DNA of 64,000 nucleotides, from assembly GCF_029867415.1 (NCBI RefSeq), contig NC_081184.1, positions 112,551,476-112,615,475 of the forward strand, given 5' to 3'. Under the pieces are notes generated by a model. That model worked only from the letters and a program-made list of their open reading frames with translations. It made no database searches and was not told the origin of the DNA. A program made the position numbers and the translations under genes. Origin of the DNA: Vicia villosa. Taxonomy: Eukaryota; Streptophyta; Magnoliopsida; Fabales; Fabaceae. Positions 55,687 through 64,000 of the stretch are shown here, piece after piece. Each line of letters opens with the position of its first letter. The stretch's first letter is position 1.

Positions 55687-58048
55687 ATGTCTCTCCTAAC
55701 CATGGGCGAAACACACAGAGGAACCCCCCAGAACATCGCTACCTTCGTAAGTGTATTAGTGTTACTTTAAAATCACGCCTTGCTAACTGATAAACTAACT
55801 GATTTTTTTTGGCATTCTTACTCTTTTCAGAACGTTCAACGCTTTCGCACTCGTAGTAAACATACCATCGCCCCGGACGAACGCATTATACCATACCTGA
55901 ACATTGCTGGTTTCGGTCCGATTAGCAGGATCGCCGAGTCTTCTATTGACCACAAGTTTGTTCTTGCTTTGCTAGAACGTTGGAGGCCAGAAACACACAC
56001 CTTCCATCTTCCGACAGGGGAGTGCACCATCACCCTTGAAGACGTCCATATGCTACTAGGCCTTCCTGTTGATGGTAAGGCAATTAATGGTTGTGTTATG
56101 CAGGCGAATAGCTTATGCCAAGAGGCACTTGGAATAGACTTGATAGAAGGAGCCGTTGGTGCTAGGGGGCAAGGTGTTAACCTCAAGAGGTTAAAGGATT
56201 ATTATAAAAATTTTCACTTGAATGATGCGTCTCCCCAAGAGACCATACTGCAGAAAACTAGGTGTTACGTATTGTTGCTTATAGGAAACGTTTTGTTCCC
56301 AGATAGCACTGGTAACACGGTTAACTTTATGTATCTTCGTTTGCTAATGGATTTTAGTAGAGTTGGTCTGTACAGCTGGGGGTCTGCGGTACTGGCTACC
56401 TTGTACCAGTCACTATGCAAAAACGCGGTTGCTGAGTCCTGCACATTCTACGGATGCGCCCTGTTGGTGCAGGTGTGGGGGTGGTGGAGGATGCCCATAC
56501 TGGCCCCGGTTAACAACGGTAGTTGGGACTTTCCGTATGCCTTGAGGTAAGTTTGTAGTATACCATTTTCTCTTTACACAATCTACTCCATTCTAACTAA
56601 ATCATTATATTTTTGTTGTAGATATTGTGTGAAAAAAATGGACTTCACACGTAATCCTCGATCAAACATAACAATGTACCGATCTCTAATTGATCACCTT
56701 GGTCCCCATCAGGTATTATCTCTAATTCTTTTCTTCTGTTTTATAAGTATTTTCCGTAAATATTTTTTCCCAAAGTAATGTATAAATCTCATGCATGCAG
56801 TTCATATGGCGACCGTATCTCGAGTGCGAGTATGAGCCTAGAGCGCAGGATGCAGAAATCTGGACGACAAAGTGCTGCTTAATCCGGTACAACATAATAG
56901 AAATGCATCACAGCGACCGGGTAATGCTTCAGTTTGGGATGCGTCAACGGATACCCGACCCTCCTGTTGACTTGGGAGTGTGGCACCTAAAAAGAGTGAA
57001 CCATCAATGGACACACCAACACTGGAAGAATTTTGCACCCGATCATCGCCAGATGTGGAAGAACCGTCGCCAGTATGTCCTGAACTTCCCCGTTAGTGAC
57101 CATGAAATGAAACCATCTCCTGAATACATGAATTGGTATCGTACAGCCACAACCCCAAACTTGTTTCTTGCAGCTCCGTTCTATTTAATTGATCCCCGTG
57201 CACAAAACTACATTCTGCCACAACAACAACAACCAGAAGAAGAACCACAACAACAACAACAACAACATGAACAACAACAACTCCGACAACAACAACGACT
57301 TCAGCAGCGACAACAAGAAAGCCTGCAACACCGCCAACAACAACTCCTACAACAACAAAGACAACAACAACTCCAGGAACAACAACAACTCCAGCAACAA
57401 CAACAAAACATTTTCAGTACTCCATCCCGTTCCGCACGCAACATCCGCCAATCAACTATGTTCCAATCCCAATCTCAACCATTACAAGGGTATGAAGACC
57501 GCCATCCTTCCTCTGACCAATATCAGACCCACTCGCAACCATTCGGATTTTCAACATTTGCTGGGTCATCAAGGGGATTCGGCCAAAACCTAACCCCTGG
57601 TACATCTAGCCTTCATCTTAGTCCCGACGATGGGCCTCATGGCGAATCCTCTTACCGTGGCGCCCCCTCCGGCTTCGCAACGCCTTCAAACCAATTCGGA
57701 TTTAATCAAGGTAGTTCTAGTGCTGTTGGATGCTATGAACCCGAAGTCTTTTCCCAACCAACACCACCGCCACGACTAAACACATTTGAGGGAATGGGTA
57801 ACCGACTTTACAACAGCGGTTTTCCGGATAATTATGGGGGCATCGACGAATTCATAGACAGCGATCCACGTGACATCCCAGTACCAGCCCCGGTGACACA
57901 AACCCAACAAGAAGCACAAAGGGGCAGGGGTAGGGCTAGGGCAAGAGGCGGTGTCAATATTCGCGGCGGAATCAACGATCGCGGTAAACGGCTCATTACA
58001 AGACCAGGTTGCGGAACGGATGGCTATCTTGGTGATGGCCGTCATTGA
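55687..58048 (+). CDS. Plant mobile domain (MAIN-like) protein carried by the MULE (4 exons)
   Basis: Exons with GT-AG borders: 55687-55746, 55831-56546, 56622-56712, 56801-58048. They sum to 2115 nt, in frame, 704 residues. The PMD (aminotransferase-like plant mobile domain) covers roughly 21-390: RIIPYLNIAGFGPI, LLERWRPETHTFHLP, GECTITLEDVHMLLGLPVDG, NFMYLRLLMDF, then FIWRPYLECEYEP and DLGVWHLKRVNHQWTHQHW. A glutamine-rich tract (about 428-495, CAA/CAG repeats) and an Arg/Gly tail (GRGRARARGG near 665) follow. MAIN/MAIL proteins act in transcription control, silencing and genome stability in Arabidopsis; related domains are also carried by transposons. Opposite strand to the other three genes. 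All exons are open. Role in this transposon is unknown. Confidence 0.9.
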
Positions 58049-58097
58049 TCATTTTGTTGTACTTTTCATTAGTCTTCTGTGTCGTTTCTGAATTTGA

Positions 58098-58205
58098 TTG
58101 TAACCGATGTTTAGCTTTTAAATTATATTGTAATCGATGTTCAGTTTTTAAAAAATATTGTAATCGATGTTTAGTTTTTAATTTATATTGCAATCGATGT
58201 TACAC
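58098..58205. repeat. Tandem repeat in the 3' flank of the PMD gene
   Basis: Four units of about 34 bases containing TTGTAATCGATGTTTAG then a T-rich spacer, just after the PMD stop. Followed by A-rich DNA to about 58360. Confidence 0.85.
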
Positions 58206-58369
58206 TTTTGATTATCGTTTTCTGCATTTCATTTTAAAGCCGAAAAAAATATTCTACTAATTTTTTTAAGTAAACATCATAACAAATAAAAAAAAAAAAT
58301 TATCATTTTCCCAATTTAAAATGAATTAAAAAAAAATGAAAAAAAAAATAAAAAAAAAAGGCCCTAGAA

Positions 58370-58623
58370 CTATGGCGCCAAATGGTTTGGCTTCTAGGGC
58401 AAAACCCTAGACTTATGAGCCATTCCATTTGGCGCATGCAATGGGAATTTTAGGGCAAGCCATTTCATTTGGCGCATGCACCCAAAATATACACCTATGC
58501 GCCATTTCATTTGGCGCATTCAGTGTTTTGGTATGCCAAACCTAGACAGTTTGGTAAATACCCCGAAAACATGGTTTTTTTCGTATTTTTTTTATGAAAC
58601 CTAGATATTTAAATTTTTTTTTC
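58370..58623 (-). repeat. Right terminal inverted repeat of the MULE, with hairpin cluster
   Basis: Inverted counterpart of the left end. Hairpins at about 58373-58394, 58415-58438, 58457-58478 and 58497-58519. The last is the exact reverse complement of the left one at 49988-50010. Confidence 0.88.
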
Positions 58624-58632
58624 TCTTTTAGT
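58624..58632. repeat. 9-bp target-site duplication of the MULE (right)
   Basis: TCTTTTAGT, identical to 49875-49883. Confidence 0.9.
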
Positions 58633-58940
58633 ATTAGGTGAATGAGTAGTTCAATTAAAATATAGTATTCATTTCTTATGAATGAAAGAAATATACTAGT
58701 AATGAGTAGATCAATTAAAATATAGTATTAACTTATGAATGAATAAAATATACTAGTATGTAAAAATAGAAGAATCTAACAGATAGAAAATGTAATACCT
58801 CTTAGACGAACAGTGCGAATGAACCAAAGAGATTCTATGAATGTTGTACCTTACATATACACTGAATGGAAAATGTAGTATACCTTACACGTACAGTGAA
58901 AGAATCAACACAGAGAAAGAAAATGAGAGAAAGTTGAATA
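58633..58940. other. AT-rich spacer
   Basis: Contains two copies of TAGTAATGAGTAG/TTCAATTAAAATATAGTATT-like words, about 45 bases apart, at 58648 and 58710. No gene. Confidence 0.4.
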
Positions 58941-58948
58941 GTGGGAAC

Positions 58949-60981
58949 TAGGGGTGGACAGATTTTTTCAATCCAGTCCAAACCGACCTACCCAAGGGAC
59001 CCATGGACATGTGGGTCGGGTTAGGCGGGTCTTCGGGTTACCGGGTTGGGAAAAAATGGGTTCATATGGATTATGTCGGTCGGTTTCGGATGCTGTTTTT
59101 GAGTCCATGGATATCCACACCCGACCGGCTGAGGAAGGGAGTATAGATGAGATAGTTAATAGGACTTGACAGATTAATGGGTCCATGGATTTTTTCACTT
59201 AGTCAACTAGGGTTTCATCAGTTCTCATCAATCCTCCAAATTTGTTTCTCTTCAGTACCTTTCCGCTAGGGTTTTATCTTCTTCTTCAACCGCCGTCGCT
59301 GCTTCGTTATCCACGAGCACCACCACGCCACCAAGCCACGAACCACCACCACGCCACCAAGCCACGAACCACCACCGATGTAAGCACTTCTTTATTCTCT
59401 TTCTCCTTCTCTCTCTTTCTCTCTTTCTATCTTTCTCTCTGTCTCTGCTTGGGAAAAATCAAGGATTTCTACCTTAACATTTTCAAGTAAAATGATTTTT
59501 GTGTTGTTTTAAGTCTGAATCCGAACCTGTCTTATGCGAATCTTAGGTTTAACTTGATCATCTTCAAATCAATTTTGATGTGATTTTAAGTTTAACTTGA
59601 TCTTATATGTCTTCTTGTAAATATTTGTTTGATTTTAACATCATCTTATTATATGTTTGAAGTGAAATTGATTAGCAGAGATTTGTATATGCTTGATGCG
59701 AATATGATTAGCAGAGGTTTGTATCAGTGAAGTGAAATATTACTTATTCTTTTGGAAAATTCAACTTCTAGACACATGAGTTTGATTCTTTTGTTGTTTC
59801 CTATTGGAAGATGAATCCTTGCAAACAAGTTGTTGGTGGACTTGATGAATTGAATGTTTTGTAATGATGTTTTTTAGTAACAAATATGGTAATTAAATGT
59901 CTTTTATAGAATAGCATGTTTATAATAGCTTTGTTCCTGCTGTATTGCTGTTTTTTCTGCTGCTGTATTGCTGTTTTTTCTGCTGCTGTATTGATGTATT
60001 ATTGCTGCTGTATTGCTGTTTTTTCTGCTGCTGTATTGCTGTTTTTTCTGCTGCTGTATTGTTGTTTTGCTGCTGCTGTACTGATGTTTTGCTGCTGATG
60101 TTGTATTGCTGTTTTTCTACTGCACCATTGCTATATTTTTGCTGCTGTAGGGGTGTTTTTCTGCTGTTGTATTGATGTGTTACTGCTGCTGTATTGATGT
60201 TGTATTGATGTTCCTTGATGAATTTATTTTATTTATTTACATTGAATTCTGAATTATTAATATTTTTTCCTCCCTGTTTGCATGTTTTATTGCATATATG
60301 GTATGATATAACTCATTGAAACATAATTTCTTGTTTAGGAGGTGGATTATGATACATAAGGAGAAGTAGCTTATATGAGAAGTAGCTTATTTGGATTGGA
60401 ACATAACTATAGGTATGTTGTTTCTTTGATTTTTATAAAATCTTGTTCTTCTTGTGTGTTAAGGTTTTCATGAATGGTTTTCTTTTTCTCTTTAGCAGCA
60501 TTTTTTTGCTACATGGAATGTGGTTGGAAGATCTCCACCAGAGTAATTTGAGTATCAATGATTTGTTTCATGACTCGCTGCATGCATTTGATCAACTCAA
60601 ACAGGGTGTTCATTGATGAGTTTATTTGTAAAATATTTGAAATTTGAAATTTGGATAACTATAATATATTGATAGACTGTGTTGTGATCTACATGATGTT
60701 GCAGATACAATTATATACTATTGGGTTGTTTGTTATATTTGAATGCCCAACTTTTTTATTTAGTATTGCTTTATTTTTAAATATTAAAATGTAGCTGAAT
60801 TTTTTTATGATAATTAAGATCAATTAACCGACAAACCGATCCATTTTAACCGATTAAACCGAATCCGATCAAACCGATATAAAATTCAGTCGGAATTGGG
60901 CCTAGGAAATGAATCCATGGTTTCAAATGGTTTGGCATATTGGGCCCGAATCCAATCCAAACCGACCGATGTCCAGCCCTA
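58949..60981. mobile_element. Non-autonomous hAT element, 2033 bp, with gene-like cargo
   Basis: Flanked by the perfect 8-bp duplication GTGGGAAC (58941-58948, 60982-60989). Ends are TAGGGGTGGACA on the left and TAGGGCTGGACA (reverse complement) on the right, 11 of 12 identical, typical of hAT. Subterminal regions repeat CCAAACCGACC/GGTCGGTTTGG words. No transposase frame. The interior resembles a spliced gene remnant. A leader with AGGGTTTCATC lies near 59208. A CACCACGCCACCAAGCCACGA repeat at about 59318-59375 is followed by GATGTAAGC, a possible donor. Intron-like AT-rich DNA and exon-like pieces near 60340-60415 and 60500-60615 follow. It also contains a CTGCTGTATTG minisatellite. Confidence 0.87.
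59937..60205. repeat. CTGCTGTATTG minisatellite
   Basis: About twelve imperfect units built from TGCTGTATTGCTGTTTTTTC, period 18-24 bases. It gives artefactual Cys/Phe-rich open frames. Lies inside the hAT element. Confidence 0.9.
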
Positions 60982-61130
60982 GTGGGAACTACACGTAAAG
61001 CGTAACAGTTGGATGTGTGTTTCAACTTCTGTCTTGGAAATAGAATTGATTAATTAAATTCTGATATCAACAATAGTCATTAATCTATTTTAGTTGAATG
61101 ACTGAGATTTATAAGAAATGTATTCTCATA

Positions 61131-61133
<3 letters not shown>

Positions 61134-61188
<55 letters not shown>
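61134..61188. repeat. (TA)n microsatellite
   Basis: About 55 bases of TA, directly after AAGAAATGTATTCTCATATGA, which is related in inverted orientation to the sequence beside the 46.4-kb array. Confidence 0.95.
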
Positions 61189-61191
<3 letters not shown>

Positions 61192-61343
61192 TAAATTCTC
61201 TAGTATGAATTTTATATGGACAAGACGAGTGATCTCTTTGAACCTAAATTCAAGAGAGGTCATCTCGCCGTTGAAGTAGATAAAAACGGGATACAAATAT
61301 TGAGACATTTTGTGTTTCATTTTACTAATAACATGAGGGGCAC

Positions 61344-61347
<4 letters not shown>

Positions 61348-61425
<78 letters not shown>
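61348..61425. repeat. (TA)n microsatellite
   Basis: About 78 bases of TA, preceded by AGGGGCACCCATA as at 46387. Confidence 0.95.
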
Positions 61426-61428
<3 letters not shown>

Positions 61429-61711
61429 CCCTGTTTGGTTTAGTAAGTCATGTATAAAAGGGTTTCAAAGGAAATACATTTTCGAATTAGTATTTTTTTA
61501 ATAAAATGGGGTGAGTCCGTAAATACAGATTTGGATTAACCTTTCACTATTCATACAAAACCTGTTATTCAAATAATTTGAAGAACAAAAGTTTAGAAAA
61601 ATCGAACAATTAATATTTGTACAATTAATGTTGAATATACATTAAAATGTATCATGTTTACATCGTTGATAATATGAATCCAACATTACATATAAAAAAT
61701 GATTCACCACC
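61426..61711. other. AT-rich spacer
   Basis: No gene or recognisable element. Confidence 0.4.
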
Positions 61712-63752
61712 TGTTCACATCTCGTATATTTTTGTCAAAGCCTGGGAACAAATTCGGATAAAGAAGGAAATACATGTCAATATAGGAGATCATCCCTAGA
61801 GACCGGGTCTGACTACTCAGTTAGGGCTTAGCCGAAATGGGCTAAGCAGAGGCTGGACTCGATTGTACATCCAAAACCCGACATTGGCCTACTCGATTGG
61901 CTGGCGAGATAAGTTTATGACCAAACCAAGATATGGCCCGGATCGCCTGACAGTCAGGTACCGGTCCCACATTCAGTTACAGTACTTGAATAGTAAAAAA
62001 TCATAAAGCAGTTACAAGTATTTATTAAGTATATTTAACCATTTTTTATTGATAAGAATAATGAGATCATCACTAAATGGTTTGTTGGAATTCATTATCT
62101 TCGGAAAGAGCTATGAATCATATGACAGAGTTTTAATCACCCGACGGATACTTTGTTAAGGAGTAAATCTTGTGGAGGTTGACTTCCTTCTAGTTTGTCA
62201 AATGTCGACAGCTCAACGAAAGCGTGATCTCTGACAAAAGCAGGAGGCTGGAAGATGCAAATTTTAACCTTAACTAATTAGTATTGTTGTAGCAAGCGAG
62301 CTATTGTCTCTGTCGTTTGTAAAATAGCTCATTTAGATTTATTAAAAGGAGAAAAGGGTGTCGTCCTTTTCCCCTGCATGGATGGGATACACCCAACTCT
62401 TGTTAAGTCTCAGAGTTAGGTAGGATTCAAAGATTATGTAAAAGGATCAGTAATCGGCTTTGGCCAGAAGAATGACTACCGTACTCGGTCAACCTCGTTA
62501 AAGGCTCTGAACCAACTCGGTCAACCTTTCTAGAGGCTCTGAACCCAATTTACGTCAACCTCGATAAAGGCTCTAAACCTACTCGGTCAACCTTGCTAGG
62601 GGATCTGAACATCGGTCAACCTCGATAAAGGCTATGAACCTACTCAGTCAACCTTGCTAGGGGCTCTGAACCAAATTTACGTTAACCTCGATAAAGGCTC
62701 TGAACCTACTCGATCAACCTTGATAGAGGCTATAAACGTTGGTCATCCTCAATAAAGGCTCTGAACCTACTCAATCAACCTTGCTAGGGGCTCTGAACCA
62801 AATTTATGTCAACCTCGATAAAGGCTCTGAACCTACTCGGACAACCTTGATAGAGGCTCTAAACGTTGGTCAGCCTTGACAAAGGCTTTGAACCTACTCG
62901 ATCAACCTTGCTAGGGGTTTTGAACCAAATTTACGTCAACCTCGATAAAGACTCTGAACCTACTCGGTCAACCTTTCTAGGGGCTCTGAACCAAAACTTG
63001 AAGTCCAAGCGCACTTGAAGCCTTTGGCGTTAAACAGCTTCGGCCGGGTAATGTTAATAAAACCTCTGGCCTAAGCGAAGTCCAAGCGCACTTGAAGCCT
63101 CAGGCATAATTGATACTCCCCATAAACGAGTTACAATATTTTGACACTCCTCGTATAAGGGTCGTAGGACCATATTGGACATCACTTACAAGATCGAGTC
63201 CTTTAAATGTATTCGGGTTGATACTCCTCGGCAACAAGCACAATGACAAACTAACCATAAAGGCTCGGGGCTAGGTTGAATGCCGAGTTATCCAGACCTA
63301 AGTCTTAATGACTTAGGGCTTGCCAAACGATGGTCGACCTCAACTCCACGAGAGAGGAGTTTTGAATAAAAATTCAACTTTACACTCGGATAAAATGACC
63401 CAACACAAAGTTCCCCCAAAATAGATCCAACATCAAGATGTCAAAGGTTAAAAACCTAGTCGACTAAAAACATGTTGTGGAACAAACTGGCTAAGACATG
63501 TCTTGGGTGATCTGAGTTCACACATGGACTCGGGATAAAAAACACCAGGTTTCTTTTATCCGAACACTTCATTCCCGTTGAGGACATCGTACTTGGGGGG
63601 CTTGTACACATCCTAGATATTTTTCTCAAAGCCGAGGAATGAAATCGAATAAAGAAGGAAATACGGGTCATTATAGGAGATCATCTCTAGAGACCAGGTC
63701 CGAATACTTAGTTAGGACTTGGTCGGAATGGGCTAAGCAGAGGCTGGACTTG
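61712..63752 (+). mobile_element. Internally deleted LTR retroelement with 3' minisatellite (inferred)
   Basis: A segment starting TGTTCACATCTCGTATATT at 61712 is matched by TGTACACATCCTAGATATT at 63603. The two stay similar for about 150 bases, to GGGCTAAGCAGAGGCTGGACT at about 61857 and 63750. A purine run, CTTGGGGGG, just before 63603 could be a polypurine tract, making the right copy a 3' LTR. No gag or pol lies between. The interior is non-coding with a minisatellite, as in the 3' region of Tat-type gypsy elements. The right LTR copy is cut off at about 63752. Class and limits are inference. Confidence 0.5.
62480..62995. repeat. Minisatellite of GGTCAACCTCGATAAAGGCT type
   Basis: A compound array alternates TCAACCTCGATAAAGGCTCTGA and TCAACCTTGCTAGGGGCTCTGA modules, about 29-37 bases each. 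They often pair into units of about 66 bases with AACCAAATTTACG spacers. At least twelve modules are present. A separate repeat, AAGTCCAAGCGCACTTGAAG, follows twice at about 63001 and 63077. Confidence 0.92.
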
Positions 63753-64000
63753 TAACACCCCTTTTCTAAACCTCAAATATTATATATATTCACAGAGTAA
63801 ATATAATGCATACAATAAAGGTTGCCACATGTCGTTTTCAACACAATTGAAAACCAAACATAAACATACAATTAACATGCACATGATCAAATTATAACAC
63901 GTATCAAACTTCATGATTTCTCAAGTATGCATATCGCAACGGAATTATAATTTCTCAAAACAATTTCAATGATTATATCCCATACTATAATCATCTACCA
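63753..64000 (+). mobile_element. Possible start of another LTR element (TGTAACACCCC)
   Basis: At 63752 the repeat shared with 61.86 kb breaks off and the sequence continues TGTAACACCCCTTTTCTAAA, a common terminus of legume gypsy LTRs. The element would run past the window edge, so this is tentative. Confidence 0.35.

Larger units (their letters stand above)
49884..58623. mobile_element. Complete Mutator-like element (MULE) with four genes, 8740 bp
   Basis: Begins GAAAAAAAAATT and ends AATTTTTTTTTC, flanked by perfect 9-bp direct repeats. The outer ~130 bases of each end match in inverted orientation (shared GGGTATTTACCAAACTGTCT then AGGTTTGG and ATGCGCCAAATG). The inverted ends extend to roughly 260 bases as hairpin clusters. 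Inside are an intact MuDR transposase (minus), two small genes (minus) and an intact plant mobile domain gene (plus), plus a 430-bp (TA)-rich array at 53071-53504. Intact frames, introns with good splice sites and perfect target duplication suggest recent, possibly autonomous activity. PMD genes in transposons are known in plants; the two small genes are not ones I recognise. Confidence 0.93.

Noticed and set aside
57189..57593. Asn-rich open frame
   Set aside because: Frame-shifted reading of the CAA/CAG tract of the PMD gene.
59916..60175. Cys/Phe-rich, apparently hydrophobic small protein
   Set aside because: Translation of the CTGCTGTATTG minisatellite inside a hAT element, no start context.
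62480..62995. CRISPR-like array
   Set aside because: Units are contiguous diverged minisatellite modules without unique spacers, and the host is a plant.

Overview
The window is nuclear DNA of a flowering plant, most likely a legume with a large repeat-rich genome. The evidence is GT-AG introns, plant-only protein families, and many LTR retrotransposons, including an LTR end that reads like the Ogre elements of Fabeae. The tribe is inference. No bacterial, organellar, rRNA, tRNA or CRISPR features were seen. Real host genes are few: an intronless AGC-type protein kinase (314-1618), two intact tandem 12-exon GH127-type glycosidase genes (16420-20794 and 29075-33812), and a DRT100-like leucine-rich-repeat gene (41466 down to 34213) split by a very young Ty3/gypsy element. 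A FAR1-related gene (47290-49549) is dead.

Layout: 1.6-16.1 kb is mostly decayed transposable elements: Ty1/copia at 4.2-6.5 kb, Ty3/gypsy Tat-type at 7.9-10 kb, a 535-bp tandem duplication near 11 kb, a copia gag scrap at 12.1 kb, a LINE at 13.6-15.2 kb and a 310-bp hAT-type MITE at 15.2 kb. Between the GH127 copies lie microsatellites, a broken unknown ORF and an Ogre-like LTR. At 34.8-40.9 kb sits a complete gypsy element with LTRs that read as identical and a 5-bp target duplication. At 43.2-46.4 kb is a rearranged Tork/Tnt1-like copia element whose RNase H piece is inverted.

The most interesting object is a complete 8.74-kb Mutator-like element (MULE) at 49884-58623, bounded by long terminal inverted repeats and a perfect 9-bp target duplication. 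It carries an intact MuDR-type transposase, two small genes on the same strand, and an intact four-exon plant mobile domain (MAIN-like) gene on the opposite strand, each with a TATA-like box. The two small proteins resemble each other and the N-terminal, PB1-like module of the transposase. The terminal repeats and a central divergent promoter region carry clusters of the same GCGCCA...TGGCGC hairpin. Together they look like a multi-gene transposon with its own repeated cis-element.

To the right lie a 2033-bp non-autonomous hAT element with an 8-bp target duplication and gene-like cargo, several (TA)n arrays, and an internally deleted LTR element with a minisatellite (61.7-63.75 kb). What may be the first bases of a further LTR element start near 63753.
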